The notes beneath the pieces were generated by a model that saw only the letters and a list, made by a program, of their open reading frames with translations, did not search any database and was not told the DNA's origin. Shown one piece after another: positions 10,258 to 20,425 of a DNA stretch of 64,000 nucleotides. This DNA is from Citrobacter portucalensis. GTDB lineage: Bacteria; Pseudomonadota; Gammaproteobacteria; Enterobacterales; Enterobacteriaceae. The stretch lies in assembly GCF_002042885.1 (NCBI RefSeq), contig NZ_MVFY01000002.1, positions 1 to 64,000 of the forward strand, read 5' to 3'. The position numbers and the translations under genes were made by a program. Within the stretch, counting starts at the first letter, position 1; every line of letters begins with the position of its first letter.

Positions 10258-10345
10258 AAGCCGGAGACGGGCGTAAAATGCCTTATCCGGCTCTCATCTG
10301 ACGAAGCGATTTATGCCGGATAGCTAAGCGTCACCCGGCAAATCG
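10258..10345. repeat. REP-type palindromes between parE and ygiN
   Basis: Two divergent REP-like units: AGCCGGAGACGGGCGTAAAA pairing with CTTATCCGGCT, then TTATGCCGGATAGC with CACCCGGCAAAT. They lie between convergent parE and ygiN, with no coding frame. Confidence 0.75.
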
Positions 10346-10351
10346 ACAATC

Positions 10352-10666
10352 TTAAATGCCCGACTCCAGAATACGAATATTCATGTCCAGCACGTCACCT
10401 TTCACGGCTTCGCTGTAGGCTTTCATATGCGGGGTCTGCAAATGCGCTTCAAGATGCGCGATGCTTTCCCACTGCTCAACCATCACGATTGAATCTGGTG
10501 CTGTAGTCTGAAAACTCACACCTGCGGCGTGATCCACCATCGGCGCATAGCCGTGGCAGCCTTCTTCTTTCAGTACGGTAGGAACGATTTTGGCAAACTG
10601 ATCCAGTACCGCCTGGCGGTGATGTTGACCTGGACGTGTACGGATTTCTGCAATAACGGTAAGCAT
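10352..10666 (-). CDS. ygiN: Quinol monooxygenase YgiN (ABM fold)
   Basis: 104 residues. A small dimeric antibiotic-biosynthesis-monooxygenase-type ferredoxin-like protein; E. coli YgiN oxidises menadiol to menadione. Family features seen: N-terminal MLTVIAEIRTRPGQ strand, MVEQWESIAHLEAHLQTPHM near the C-terminal half. It lies 30 bases after mdaB on the same strand; the two enzymes were proposed to form a quinone redox cycle. The C terminus abuts REP palindromes. Confidence 0.95.
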   Translation of the reverse strand: MLTVIAEIRTRPGQHHRQAVLDQFAKIVPTVLKEEGCHGYAPMVDHAAGVSFQTTAPDSIVMVEQWESIAHLEAHLQTPHMKAYSEAVKGDVLDMNIRILESGI

Positions 10667-10696
10667 GGTTAACTCCTTCTAATTCCAGGTTACCAG

Positions 10697-11278
10697 TTAA
10701 CCAAAAATTTCGGTCAGATGCTTGCGATATTCTGCGATATAACGCGGGACGTCCGGCATTTTAATCACGTCATTGGTGATAAAGGTCGGCAGCGCTTCCA
10801 TTCCCAGGAACTGGTTTGCCTTATGGAACGGGAGATAGACGCCATCAACGCCAACGCCATGGAAGAACTGGTCTTTTTCAGTGAAGGCTTCCATCGGTGC
10901 GTTCCAGGTCAGGGACAGCATGTATTTTTTGCCCTGAATCAGCCCGCCGGAGCCGTATTTTTTAGAGGCATCTGAACGTGTGCGGCCGTCGCTGGCGTAC
11001 AGCGTACCGTGACCTTCGGTAAACACGTCATCGATGTATTTTTTCACGGTCCACGGTGCGCCCATCCACCAGCCAGGCATCTGCCAGATAACCGCATCGG
11101 CCCAGACGAAATTCTGCACTTCTGCTTTTACGTCATAATCGCTGTCTGCGCGTACGACTTTAACATCATGCCCGAGGTCGCGCAGGATACCGTCCGCGAC
11201 CTCGGTCAGGGTGTCATTCAGTTGACCATTAGAATGGCCGAATTTTTTCGCCCCGTTGATAATCAGAATGTTGCTCAT
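10697..11278 (-). CDS. mdaB: NADPH:quinone oxidoreductase MdaB
   Basis: 193 residues, a flavodoxin-like NAD(P)H quinone reductase that uses FAD for two-electron reduction of quinones, protecting against redox cyclers. The N-terminal LIINGAKKFGHSNGQLN is the flavin phosphate loop, and WQMPGWWMGAPWTVKKYIDD is the family signature. The promoter must lie in 11279-11387, between it and qseC. ygiN follows in the same transcription unit. Confidence 0.96.
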   Translation of the reverse strand: MSNILIINGAKKFGHSNGQLNDTLTEVADGILRDLGHDVKVVRADSDYDVKAEVQNFVWADAVIWQMPGWWMGAPWTVKKYIDDVFTEGHGTLYASDGRTRSDASKKYGSGGLIQGKKYMLSLTWNAPMEAFTEKDQFFHGVGVDGVYLPFHKANQFLGMEALPTFITNDVIKMPDVPRYIAEYRKHLTEIFG

Positions 11279-11387
11279 TTTGTGTCCTCAAGGAAATACG
11301 TTTGAGGACGATTTTACTCCCACCAGCGGTGCGGTGAAATTAGCAAAATGTGCAAAGTCTTTTGCTATATGAGCAACAATAACGCAA

Positions 11388-12737
11388 TTACCAACTGACT
11401 TTTGCTTCAAAGCCACCTTCCGGAGCGTTGCCAAACGAGGCTGACATTCCATGCAATATCGCGATACGACGGACAATCGACAGGCCGAGACCGCTGCCGG
11501 TCACGCTTTGCCCCGGTGGACGATAAAAGCGTTCTCCAATGTGCATCAGAACTTCCGGCGCAATACCTGGACCATTGTCTTTGACGCTAAAATTGCGGGC
11601 GTTGAGCGTCACTTCCACAATACTTCCCCGTGGACTATAGCGAATCGCATTATCCAGCAGATTTCGCACCATCAGGCTGAGTAACAGCGGTTGCCCGGTA
11701 CATGTGATGCCGTGCGCGTTAATCTGCAAACGTACGTCAATATGCGCCTGCTGGGCCGAATGGTAGATATCCATCACCGAAGATTGCAGCAACTCCTCCA
11801 GCGAGATTTCTGCCACATCCTGAAGATTGTCGAGGGAGTCAAGGCGCGAAAGCGTCAGTAACTGATCGACCAGACGCGTGGCGCGATCGATCCCGGCCTG
11901 CATCTGCATTAAGGCTTTTTGCCGTGCCTGCGGGTCATCGTCAGACAGTTGCGCCACTTCGGTTTGCACTTTCAGCGCCGTCAATGGACTACGCAACTCG
12001 TGAGCGGCATCTGAAGTAAAGCGCCGTTCACGCACCATGGTGGTATGAATTCGGGTGAAAAGTTGGTTGAGTGATTCAACCAGCGGGCGAACCTCGCCAG
12101 GAATGCCTTTCAAACTGAGCGGTTCTTCTGATTCCGGGTCGCGTAAACGTAGCGCCTGCGCCAGTTTCTTCAGTGGCTTAAGTTCAAGACTTAACAACAC
12201 AATCAGGATTAACAGCATCAGCGGCAGAGCGACCAACCACGGCACCAATTGTGCTGTCACAATCGCTAAAGCCATATCTTCACGATATTCCCATTCCTGG
12301 CCGACAACGATTCGATACTTTTTATCTGCGGAAGTCAGCCAGACAAAACGCCATTTATCGTTGTCGCCATTCAGATAGCCATCGTCAAAACCTTCCCGGC
12401 GGTAGCTGTAGGGAATGTATTGGCCATTGTCGCCATCGTGAAGAACCATTTTCCCTTCTGGCGTGTAGGCCGCGAAGGTCAGTACATCGTCGTCAATATG
12501 ACCATGCTTGAATTTTTTCGGGGTATGCGCGATGCGTTCAGAGGCTTTGAGTTCATCAAGATCCAGCGTGACCAGACGCTTGGCGAACAGCATTTGCTGC
12601 GTGTCGAACATCTCATTCACGTTATCGGTGGTTTGCTTCCAGGCGACAAAGCTGGAAATCAGCCAGGTCACTAAAACCAAAATCATGAAGATAAGCGTTA
12701 GCCTGATGCGCAGGCTGAGGCGTTGTGCGAGTTTCAT
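11388..12737 (-). CDS. qseC: Sensor histidine kinase QseC
   Basis: 449 residues. Two membrane segments (about 12-32 and 155-180) flank a periplasmic sensor domain, followed by HAMP-like linker, the dimerisation box [14 protein letters not shown] with the phospho-accepting His, and the ATPase motifs N (LLDNAIRYS), G1 (VKDNGPGI) and G2 (GSGLGLSIV). In enterohaemorrhagic E. coli and Salmonella it is reported to respond to AI-3/catecholamines and to act on QseB and PmrA networks. Start codon overlaps the qseB stop (ATGA). Confidence 0.96.
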   Translation of the reverse strand: MKLAQRLSLRIRLTLIFMILVLVTWLISSFVAWKQTTDNVNEMFDTQQMLFAKRLVTLDLDELKASERIAHTPKKFKHGHIDDDVLTFAAYTPEGKMVLHDGDNGQYIPYSYRREGFDDGYLNGDNDKWRFVWLTSADKKYRIVVGQEWEYREDMALAIVTAQLVPWLVALPLMLLILIVLLSLELKPLKKLAQALRLRDPESEEPLSLKGIPGEVRPLVESLNQLFTRIHTTMVRERRFTSDAAHELRSPLTALKVQTEVAQLSDDDPQARQKALMQMQAGIDRATRLVDQLLTLSRLDSLDNLQDVAEISLEELLQSSVMDIYHSAQQAHIDVRLQINAHGITCTGQPLLLSLMVRNLLDNAIRYSPRGSIVEVTLNARNFSVKDNGPGIAPEVLMHIGERFYRPPGQSVTGSGLGLSIVRRIAILHGMSASFGNAPEGGFEAKVSW

Positions 12738-13393
12738 GCGTCACCCAGGGTGTAGCCAATGCCATGCACGGTACGGATAAAGTCGCTGCCGAGCTTACGG
12801 CGTAAGTGATGGACGTGTACTTCAACCGCATTGCTGGAGACGTTTTCGTCCCAGGTATACAGTTTTTCTTCAATCAGTTTGCGGGGCAGGACGCGACCTT
12901 TGTTGCGCATTAGCAGTTCCAGCAGCGCGAACTCTTTAGGTTTGAGTGACAAAGGTTCACCCGCCGCCGTGGCGACCAGCGCGCCGGGATCGAGCGTTAC
13001 CTGGCCATGACACAATGTGTTGCTGGCCTGGCCGCTGGCACGACGTACCAGTGCCTCCAGTCTGGCGGCAACTTCGATCAGCGCAAAGGGTTTGCACAGA
13101 TAGTCATCTGCGCCCAGGCGCAGGCCTTCAACGCGTTCTGCCAGTGCGTCGCGAGCGGTCAGAATCAGCACAGGCTCCTGCTTTCCGTTGGCTCGCCACT
13201 CGCGCAAAATGTCCCGTCCGTCTATGCCTGGCAGCGTCAGGTCGAGGATTACCGCATCATAAGGTGCGCTGTATAGTGCTTCTTTCCCCTGACGTCCTTC
13301 GGTAAACCAGTCGATGCTAAAACCCATTTTACTCAGACCTGTTTTCAGGCCATCGCCAATCAACGTGTCATCTTCGATCAGTAAAATACGCAT
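12734..13393 (-). CDS. qseB: Response regulator QseB (OmpR family)
   Basis: 219 residues: receiver domain with acidic pair IEDD (7-9), phospho-acceptor Asp51 in VILDLTLPG and Lys in [11 protein letters not shown], then an OmpR/PhoB winged-helix domain ([31 protein letters not shown]). Controls its own operon and, in E. coli, flagellar genes. It is divergent from ygiW, which is a known QseB target neighbour, and translationally coupled to qseC. Confidence 0.97.
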   Translation of the reverse strand: MRILLIEDDTLIGDGLKTGLSKMGFSIDWFTEGRQGKEALYSAPYDAVILDLTLPGIDGRDILREWRANGKQEPVLILTARDALAERVEGLRLGADDYLCKPFALIEVAARLEALVRRASGQASNTLCHGQVTLDPGALVATAAGEPLSLKPKEFALLELLMRNKGRVLPRKLIEEKLYTWDENVSSNAVEVHVHHLRRKLGSDFIRTVHGIGYTLGDA

Positions 13394-13541
13394 ATGTTCA
13401 TCCCTGCGAACTCATTTGCAGTTAGTAAACCTGTGGCTACAGCCTCTGTACAGCAAAAAAAGTATCTTTTTTTGCCTTAAGAACTTGTTAAGGATTAACT
13501 TATTTAATAGTCGTAAACCAACATGAAAGGGAGACATGACG
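13394..13541. promoter_or_regulatory. Divergent qseB/ygiW promoter region
   Basis: 148 bases between divergent starts, AT-rich in the middle (run of A and T around 13455-13475). It contains near-direct repeats such as CTTAAGAACTTGTTAAGGATTA (TTAAG units around 13477-13496) resembling a QseB/PmrA-type direct repeat. The assignment of the box is inference. Confidence 0.4.
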
Positions 13542-13940
13542 ATGAAAAAATTAGCTGCAATGGTTGCCGTAATGGCACTGTGTTCCGCACCTGTTCTGGC
13601 AGCGCAGCAGGGCGGCTTCTCTGGGCCAACGACAACCACCACGCAGAGCCAAAACGGCGGATTTGTCGGCCCGAACGGTAGCAGCACGACGGTAGAAAGC
13701 GCCAAATCACTGCGTGATGACACCTGGGTTACCCTGCGCGGGAACATCGTTGAGCGTATTTCCGACGACCTGTACGTGTTTAAAGATGCGACCGGCACGG
13801 TTAATGTGGATATCGACCACAAGCGCTGGAACGGCGTAACCGTCACACCGCAGGATGTGGTTGAAATCCAGGGTGAAGTGGATAAAGACTGGAACTCCGT
13901 TGAAATCGACGTAAAACAGATTACCAAAGTTGCTAAGTAA
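13542..13940 (+). CDS. ygiW: Periplasmic OB-fold stress protein YgiW
   Basis: 132 residues, BOF family (bacterial OB fold). A Sec signal peptide (MKKLAAMVAVMALC to VLAAQ) precedes a Gly/Thr/Gln-rich linker and the OB domain (LRDDTWVTLRGNIVERI; VEIQGEVDKDWNS). In E. coli and Salmonella (as VisP) YgiW is linked to hydrogen peroxide, cadmium and acid stress and to QseC signalling. The start at 13542 is preferred over the ATG at 13536 because AAGGGA lies 9 bases upstream. A rho-independent terminator follows. Confidence 0.94.
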   Translation: MKKLAAMVAVMALCSAPVLAAQQGGFSGPTTTTTQSQNGGFVGPNGSSTTVESAKSLRDDTWVTLRGNIVERISDDLYVFKDATGTVNVDIDHKRWNGVTVTPQDVVEIQGEVDKDWNSVEIDVKQITKVAK

Positions 13941-13949
13941 TCCCCATCA

Positions 13950-13975
13950 GGGCCGCATTCGCGGCCCTTTTCTTT
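13950..13975 (+). terminator. Rho-independent terminator after ygiW
   Basis: Perfect 7-bp GC stem (13950-13956 with 13961-13967), ATTC loop, followed by TTTTCTTT. It lies 10 bases after the ygiW stop. Confidence 0.92.
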
Positions 13976-14058
13976 GTGACTCAACACGCCAGATAGGGTA
14001 GTATCTGCGGCAATATTGCCCTTCAATAGAGGGGTACAAAGTTGAGGAACCACGATTA

Positions 14059-16317
14059 ATGAGCGATATGGCAGAGCGCCTGGCGCTGCATGAATTCACG
14101 GAAAACGCCTATCTGAACTATTCCATGTACGTCATCATGGACAGGGCGTTGCCGTTTATTGGCGATGGTTTGAAACCCGTTCAGCGTCGCATCGTATACG
14201 CGATGTCCGAACTGGGGCTGAATGCCAGCGCCAAATTTAAAAAATCCGCCCGTACCGTCGGTGACGTGCTGGGTAAATACCATCCGCACGGCGACAGCGC
14301 CTGCTATGAAGCGATGGTGCTGATGGCGCAGCCGTTCTCTTACCGTTACCCGCTGGTTGACGGGCAGGGGAACTGGGGGGCACCGGACGATCCGAAATCC
14401 TTCGCGGCGATGCGTTATACCGAATCACGCCTGTCTAAATATGCGGAAGTCTTGCTGGGCGAACTCGGTCAGGGAACGTCGGACTGGGTGCCAAACTTCG
14501 ACGGCACCATGCTGGAGCCGAAGATGCTGCCTGCGCGTCTGCCAAATATTCTGCTGAACGGCACGACCGGTATTGCCGTTGGTATGGCAACGGACATTCC
14601 GCCACATAACCTGCGTGAAGTGGCAAAAGCAGCGATTACCCTGATTGAGCAGCCGAAAACGACGCTGGATCAGTTGCTGGATATCGTGCAAGGGCCGGAT
14701 TACCCGACCGAAGCGGAAATTATTACTTCGCGCGCGGAAATTCGTAAGATTTACGAAAACGGACGCGGCTCCGTACGTATGCGTGCGGTATGGACGAAAG
14801 AAGACGGCGCGGTGGTGATTTCCGCGCTGCCGCATCAGGTTTCCGGGGCAAAAGTGCTGGAGCAGATCGCTGCTCAAATGCGCAATAAAAAGCTGCCGAT
14901 GGTAGACGACCTGCGCGACGAATCGGATCACGAAAACCCGACCCGTCTGGTGATTGTCCCACGCTCTAATCGTGTGGATATGGAGCAGGTGATGAACCAC
15001 CTGTTTGCCACTACCGATCTCGAAAAAAGCTACCGTATCAACCTGAACATGATCGGTCTTGATGGTCGTCCGGCGGTGAAAAACCTGCTGGAGATCCTCA
15101 CCGAATGGCTGGCGTTCCGCCGCGATACCGTGCGTCGCCGCCTGAATTATCGTCTGGAAAAAGTGCTCAAGCGCCTGCACATCCTTGAAGGTTTGCTGGT
15201 GGCGTTCCTCAACATTGACGAAGTCATCGAAATTATTCGTCATGAAGATGAACCTAAGCCTGAGCTGATGTCGCGGTTTGGCATTTCTGAAACCCAGGCT
15301 GAAGCCATCCTTGAGCTGAAATTGCGCCACCTTGCCAAACTAGAAGAGATGAAAATCCGCGGTGAGCAGGATGAGCTGGCGAAAGAGCGCGATCAGTTGC
15401 AGGCCATTCTGGCTTCCGAACGTAAAATGAGTAACCTGCTGAAGAAAGAGCTGCAGGCCGATGCAGACGCCTATGGCGACGATCGTCGTTCTCCGTTGCA
15501 GGAACGCGAAGAAGCGAAGGCGATGAGCGAGCACGACATGCTGCCATCTGAGCCGGTGACCATTGTGTTGTCCCAGAGTGGCTGGGTGCGTAGCGCCAAA
15601 GGCCACGACATCGATGCGCCAGGATTAAGCTATAAAGCGGGCGACAGCTTTAAGTCGGCAGTGAAGGGTAAGAGCAACCAGCCGGTGGTGTTCGTGGACT
15701 CGACCGGACGCAGCTATGCCATCGACCCGATTACGCTGCCGTCGGCGCGCGGTCAGGGTGAACCGCTGACCGGGAAGCTCACGCTGCCGCCAGGCGCGAC
15801 GGTTGAGCACATGCTGATGGAAGGCGACGATCAAAAACTGCTGATGGCCTCCGATGCGGGCTACGGTTTTGTCTGTACCTTCAATGACCTGGTCGCACGT
15901 AACCGTGCTGGTAAGGCATTGATTACACTGCCAGAAAATGCGCGCGTGATGCAGCCGGTGGTGATTGAAGATGAAACCGATATGCTACTGGCTATTACTC
16001 AGGCTGGTCGCATGTTGATGTTCCCGGTGAGCGATTTACCGCAGTTGTCGAAAGGCAAAGGGAACAAGATCATTAATATCCCTTCAGCGGAAGCGGCGAA
16101 AGGCGAGGATGGCCTGGCGCAACTTTACGTGCTGCCGCCGCAGAGCACGCTGACCATCCACGTCGGTAAGCGCAAAATCAAACTGCGTCCTGAAGAGTTG
16201 CAGAAAGTGACCGGAGAGCGCGGCCGTCGCGGCACGCTAATGCGTGGTCTGCAGCGTATCGACAGCATTGAGATTGACTCGCCTCGACGCGCCAGTCACG
16301 GCGACAGCGAAGAATAA
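14059..16317 (+). CDS. parC: DNA topoisomerase IV subunit A ParC
   Basis: 752 residues, the E. coli length. ParC cleaves and rejoins DNA; the catalytic Tyr120 is in [12 protein letters not shown]. The quinolone-determining region reads GDSACYE with Ser80 and Glu84 both wild-type. The winged-helix/tower domains are followed by the six-bladed beta-pinwheel C-terminal domain ([23 protein letters not shown]). ParC pairs with ParE from this window. A long stem-loop follows the stop. Confidence 0.98.
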   Translation: MSDMAERLALHEFTENAYLNYSMYVIMDRALPFIGDGLKPVQRRIVYAMSELGLNASAKFKKSARTVGDVLGKYHPHGDSACYEAMVLMAQPFSYRYPLVDGQGNWGAPDDPKSFAAMRYTESRLSKYAEVLLGELGQGTSDWVPNFDGTMLEPKMLPARLPNILLNGTTGIAVGMATDIPPHNLREVAKAAITLIEQPKTTLDQLLDIVQGPDYPTEAEIITSRAEIRKIYENGRGSVRMRAVWTKEDGAVVISALPHQVSGAKVLEQIAAQMRNKKLPMVDDLRDESDHENPTRLVIVPRSNRVDMEQVMNHLFATTDLEKSYRINLNMIGLDGRPAVKNLLEILTEWLAFRRDTVRRRLNYRLEKVLKRLHILEGLLVAFLNIDEVIEIIRHEDEPKPELMSRFGISETQAEAILELKLRHLAKLEEMKIRGEQDELAKERDQLQAILASERKMSNLLKKELQADADAYGDDRRSPLQEREEAKAMSEHDMLPSEPVTIVLSQSGWVRSAKGHDIDAPGLSYKAGDSFKSAVKGKSNQPVVFVDSTGRSYAIDPITLPSARGQGEPLTGKLTLPPGATVEHMLMEGDDQKLLMASDAGYGFVCTFNDLVARNRAGKALITLPENARVMQPVVIEDETDMLLAITQAGRMLMFPVSDLPQLSKGKGNKIINIPSAEAAKGEDGLAQLYVLPPQSTLTIHVGKRKIKLRPEELQKVTGERGRRGTLMRGLQRIDSIEIDSPRRASHGDSEE

Positions 16318-16328
16318 CGCTACCGTCC

Positions 16329-16358
16329 GGCTCTCCCTGTTAAAGCCCAGGGAGAGCC
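16329..16358 (+). terminator. Long stem-loop after parC
   Basis: Perfect 11-bp stem (16329-16339 with 16348-16358) 11 bases after the parC stop. No U-run follows, so it is a probable 3'-end stabiliser or a weak terminator. Confidence 0.6.
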
Positions 16359-16512
16359 AACGTTAAAAATTCCCGTGAAACCGTTGTTTATTCGTGCGTT
16401 GCGATTAACAATACGCTTTTCCAGAGAGCCGCCCTTAACAAAGCCCTAACCTGATACCGCGTGATGAATCAGGTGACGTAAAATGCCAGGCTCTTAGGCC
16501 TTAGAGGTTGTT

Positions 16513-17250
16513 ATGCTATATATTTTTCGTTTAATTATTACTGTTATTTACTGCGTTCTGGTCTGTATTTTCGGTTGCATATACTGTCTGTTCAGCCCAC
16601 GAAATCCAAAACACGTTGCAACGTTCGGCCATATGTTTGGCCGCCTGGCTCCCCTTTATGGCCTGAAGGTCGAGTGCCGCATGCCGGCAGACGCGCAGAA
16701 CTATGGTAATGCTATCTATATTTGTAACCATCAGAACAACTATGACATGGTTACCGCTGCGAATATCGTTCAGCCGCCGACGGTGACGGTAGGTAAAAAA
16801 AGCCTGCTGTGGATCCCTTTCTTCGGGCAGCTGTACTGGTTAACCGGTAACCTGTTGATTGACAGAAACAACCGCGCTAAAGCGCACAGCACCATTGCTG
16901 CCGTGGTGAATCATTTCAAAAAACGTCGCATTTCTATCTGGATGTTCCCTGAAGGGACGCGTAGCCGCGGTCGCGGTCTGCTGCCGTTTAAAACCGGCGC
17001 GTTCCATGCAGCGATTGCTGCTGGTGTCCCGGTCATTCCGGTGTGCGTTTCCACAACCTCGAACAAGATAAAACTCAATCGACTCAATAATGGTCTGGCA
17101 ATTGTCGAGATGTTGCCACCGGTGGATATTAGCCACTTTGGGAAAGATCAGGTTCGTGAACTGGCAGCGCATTGCCGCACGCTGATGGAACAAAAAATCG
17201 CAGAACTCGATAAAGAAGTTGCTGAGCGGGAAGCCGCCGGTAAGGTTTAA
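16513..17250 (+). CDS. plsC: 1-acyl-glycerol-3-phosphate acyltransferase PlsC
   Basis: 245 residues. It acylates lysophosphatidic acid at sn-2 to give phosphatidic acid, the second step of phospholipid synthesis, at the inner membrane. An N-terminal membrane segment (about 3-27) precedes the acyltransferase motifs: HX4D as NHQNNYD (His73, Asp78), motif III MFPEGTRSRGRG and motif IV VPVIPVCVS. ftsP starts 71 bases downstream, as in E. coli. Confidence 0.97.
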   Translation: MLYIFRLIITVIYCVLVCIFGCIYCLFSPRNPKHVATFGHMFGRLAPLYGLKVECRMPADAQNYGNAIYICNHQNNYDMVTAANIVQPPTVTVGKKSLLWIPFFGQLYWLTGNLLIDRNNRAKAHSTIAAVVNHFKKRRISIWMFPEGTRSRGRGLLPFKTGAFHAAIAAGVPVIPVCVSTTSNKIKLNRLNNGLAIVEMLPPVDISHFGKDQVRELAAHCRTLMEQKIAELDKEVAEREAAGKV

Positions 17251-17321
17251 TCCGCGCAATTCGGGTTTTTTACAGGAAATGACTTCCTGCGTGTTAATAG
17301 CCAGTTTTTTATGGAGTTTAT

Positions 17322-18734
17322 ATGTCATTCAGTCGGCGTCAGTTCATTCAGGCATCGGGGATCGCACTGTGTGCAGGTGCTGTTCCGCTGAAGGCTAATG
17401 CTGCCGGTCAGCAACAACCGTTACCCGTGCCTCCGCTGCTGGAATCCCGCCGGGGGCAGCCGCTATTTATGACGCTGCAACGTGCGCACTGGTCCTTTAC
17501 ACAAGGCACGCGCGCACCTGTCTGGGGAATTAACGGCCGCTATCTGGGACCGACAATCCGCGTCTGGAAAGGGGATGACGTCAAGCTTATCTACAGCAAC
17601 CGTCTGACTGAAAATGTCTCGATGACCGTCGCCGGGTTACAGGTACCTGGCCCGCTGATGGGCGGCCCGGCGCGCATGATGTCCCCGAATGCTGACTGGG
17701 CGCCGGTGCTACCGATTCGCCAGAATGCCGCCACGTTGTGGTATCACGCTAATACACCAAATCGTACTGCTCAGCAGGTCTATAACGGTCTTGCCGGGAT
17801 GTGGCTGGTTGAAGATGAAGTGAGTAAATCACTGTCTATTCCCAACCACTATGGCGTGGATGATTTTCCGGTCATTATCCAGGACAAGCGGCTGGACAAC
17901 TTTGGCACGCCGGAATACAGCGAGCCCGGCAGCGGTGGCTTTGTCGGTGATACGCTGCTGGTCAATGGGGCGCAAAGCCCGTATGTCGAAGTCTCCCGCG
18001 GCTGGGTGCGCTTGCGTTTGCTGAACGCTTCAAACTCGCGTCGTTACCAGCTGCAAATGAGCGATGGCCGTGCGCTGCATGTGATTTCCGGCGATCAGGG
18101 TTTTTTACCTGCGCCTGTTTCGGTGAAGCAGCTCTCGTTGGCTCCGGGCGAGCGTCGTGAGATCCTGGTGGATATGACGAACGGTAATGAGGTCTCTATC
18201 ACCTGTGGTGAGGCGGCCAGTATTGTCGACAGGATCCGCGGGTTCTTTGAGCCTTCCAGTATTCTCATCTCCACGCTGGTGCTGACTCTGCGTCCAACGG
18301 GCCTTCTGCCGCTGGTGACCGATAGCCTGCCAATGCGCCTGCTGCCAACGGAAATCCTCAGCGGTTCGCCGATTCGCAGCCGTGATATCAGCCTGGACGA
18401 CGATCCTGGCATCAACGGTCAGCTGTGGGACGTCAATCGTATGGATATTACTGCCCAGCAGGGCTCCTGGGAGCGCTGGACGGTACGGGCGGATATGCCC
18501 CAGTCCTTCCATATTGAAGGTGTTTCGTTCCTGATCCGTAATGTGAATGGCGCGATGCCGTTCCCGGAAGACAGAGGCTGGAAAGATACTGTCTGGGTTG
18601 ATGGCCAGGTTGAATTACTGGTTTATTACGGACAGCCTTCCTGGGCCCATTTCCCGTTCTACTTTAATAGCCAGACGCTGGAAATGGCGGATCGTGGCTC
18701 AATCGGACAGATGTTGGTGAACCCGGCGCCGTAA
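17322..18734 (+). CDS. ftsP: Divisome-protecting multicopper-oxidase-like protein FtsP (SufI)
   Basis: 470 residues, exported by Tat: SRRQFIQASG at the N terminus with a cleavage region near KANAAG. It has three cupredoxin domains, but the copper-binding His/Cys ligands of true multicopper oxidases are not in place, as is known for this family. FtsP protects the divisome under stress in the periplasm. It converges with the TrkG-like gene only 16 bases away. Confidence 0.96.
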   Translation: MSFSRRQFIQASGIALCAGAVPLKANAAGQQQPLPVPPLLESRRGQPLFMTLQRAHWSFTQGTRAPVWGINGRYLGPTIRVWKGDDVKLIYSNRLTENVSMTVAGLQVPGPLMGGPARMMSPNADWAPVLPIRQNAATLWYHANTPNRTAQQVYNGLAGMWLVEDEVSKSLSIPNHYGVDDFPVIIQDKRLDNFGTPEYSEPGSGGFVGDTLLVNGAQSPYVEVSRGWVRLRLLNASNSRRYQLQMSDGRALHVISGDQGFLPAPVSVKQLSLAPGERREILVDMTNGNEVSITCGEAASIVDRIRGFFEPSSILISTLVLTLRPTGLLPLVTDSLPMRLLPTEILSGSPIRSRDISLDDDPGINGQLWDVNRMDITAQQGSWERWTVRADMPQSFHIEGVSFLIRNVNGAMPFPEDRGWKDTVWVDGQVELLVYYGQPSWAHFPFYFNSQTLEMADRGSIGQMLVNPAP

Positions 18735-18743
18735 TGCGCCGGG
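18722..18743. terminator. GC hairpin across the ftsP stop, between convergent genes
   Basis: Perfect 8-bp stem (18722-18729 with 18736-18743) whose loop contains the ftsP stop codon. It may end transcripts from both sides, although U-runs are lacking. Confidence 0.5.
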
Positions 18744-18750
18744 GTATTCG

Positions 18751-20226
18751 TTACGCCCGCCAGAACATGCGCGAGAACAGGATCAGAATGGGGTAAATCT
18801 CCAGACGCCCCATGATCATGGCCGCGCACATCAGTAGCTTTGCTTCCTCGTTTAAGGTGCCAAATGTTGTGGCGGTGACGCCAAATCCTAGCCCCATATT
18901 GTTGATGCAGGCGGCAACGGTGGCGAAAGAGGAGAAGAGATCGTAGCCCATCAGATTGAGCGCCCAGATAAAAAAGCTGGTGAACAAAACGTAGAGAAAG
19001 AAAAAGCTCCATACCGAACGCACCACCCGGTCGCTTACCACGCTATTGCCCACTTTGATGTTAAGCAGGGCACGAGGGTGCGCGAGCTGGTGTAACTCCT
19101 GACGGCACTGCTTGAACATAATCAAAAAGCGCAGCACCTTAATCCCCCCGCAGGTCGATCCCACACAACCGCCGAAGAAACTGGCGCTGAGCAGCATGAA
19201 GATCGTGTGCGAAGGCCACTGCGCGTAATCCGCCGTCGACAGACCATTATCTGTCAGCATCGAACTGGCCAGAAAAAAAGCATGCACCAGGCTGTCCGTT
19301 AATCCGTACATGCCTGCCCGCCAAACTTGCCAGGTGGCGATCAGAGTGACCACCAACGCAATAAGCAAAAAGAAACGCAATTCGGCATTACGACGAAAGG
19401 GTTTGAAGGTACGTTTCACGATAGCAACGTACCAGAGGGTGAAGTTAAACGCAGACAGCAGTGAAAATACCCCGGCGACAAGCTCAATGGCATGGCTGTT
19501 ATAAAAGCCGATGCTCTCGCTGCGAGTGGAAAATCCGCCGAGAGAGACCGTCGACAGCCCGTGGCATAAGGCGTCGAAAAACGACATCCCGGCAGCCCAG
19601 TAGGCCAGAGTACAAATAAGACCCAGAATGACATAGGTCATCCACAGCGTGCGTGCAGTATCAGCAAGTCTTGGCGTGAGGCGTTCTTCTTTAAAAGGGC
19701 CCGGCATTTCAGACTGATACAGCTTCATGCCACCAATACCCAGCAGAGGCAATACCGCCACGGCGAGGACGATAACACCCAGACCGCCAATAAAATTGAG
19801 CTGAGCCCGATAGTACAGATACGACTTCGGCAAGGCGCTGACGTCATCAATCACCGTTGCGCCTGTAGTGGTAATCCCAGAAACTCCTTCAAACAGGGCA
19901 TCCGCAAAAGAGAGGTTTAAGCCATCGTCCATCCACATCGGCATCGCGCTGATAAACGAAAACAACAGCCAGAACAGGACGATAATGACGAAACCATCCC
20001 GGGTGCGCAGTTGAATCCCCGCATGTTTGGTTGCCAACCACGCCCCGCCGCCGAGGGTGAAGAAAGTCATAAACGTGCTGAAAAAGGCGAACAAGCTCCG
20101 CTCTTTGTTTAACAAAGCGATGAGCATCGGTGGCAGCATAGAAAAGCTGTAGAGAAGAACCAGAAATCCGCACAGGTGAACAACAACCCGTAACTGGGAA
20201 ATATGCAGTGAATCGTTGAGTCGCAA
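18751..20226 (-). CDS. trkG: TrkG-type potassium uptake channel subunit
   Basis: 491 residues of the TrkH/TrkG/KtrB superfamily: the membrane pore of the Trk K+ system, gated by the soluble TrkA subunit (not in this window). Four filter regions are visible: TTTGAT (119-124), LGGFS (229-233), TDNGLS (325-330) and NNMGLG (442-447). The TDNG and CINNMGLGFG segments and the ending match TrkG of the Rac prophage rather than TrkH. The start is TTG at 20226 with GGGGGA upstream; the next Met lies inside the first membrane segment. K-12 has no gene here between ftsP and ygiQ. Confidence 0.88.
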   Translation of the reverse strand: MRLNDSLHISQLRVVVHLCGFLVLLYSFSMLPPMLIALLNKERSLFAFFSTFMTFFTLGGGAWLATKHAGIQLRTRDGFVIIVLFWLLFSFISAMPMWMDDGLNLSFADALFEGVSGITTTGATVIDDVSALPKSYLYYRAQLNFIGGLGVIVLAVAVLPLLGIGGMKLYQSEMPGPFKEERLTPRLADTARTLWMTYVILGLICTLAYWAAGMSFFDALCHGLSTVSLGGFSTRSESIGFYNSHAIELVAGVFSLLSAFNFTLWYVAIVKRTFKPFRRNAELRFFLLIALVVTLIATWQVWRAGMYGLTDSLVHAFFLASSMLTDNGLSTADYAQWPSHTIFMLLSASFFGGCVGSTCGGIKVLRFLIMFKQCRQELHQLAHPRALLNIKVGNSVVSDRVVRSVWSFFFLYVLFTSFFIWALNLMGYDLFSSFATVAACINNMGLGFGVTATTFGTLNEEAKLLMCAAMIMGRLEIYPILILFSRMFWRA

Positions 20227-20425
20227 TGAAAAATCCCCCGCCGAAAAAGAGTTATCTCAGCTGGCCGGCATGGTCTTAATTATGATCGATAAAAATGATC
20301 GTCGTAAAATTTAACAATTTATATAACTTTCTACTGGTCTGGTTCAGACTCCACTTCATTTCTTGCCGACATACAGCGTATAATCCTCGGCCTTTGATTA
20401 TTTTTTTACCATTTTTGGAAGCATT

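Noticed and set aside
14425-15330. 301-codon antisense frame inside parC
   Set aside because: It opposes the essential parC coding sequence and has the His/Arg/Gln-rich composition typical of a shadow frame.
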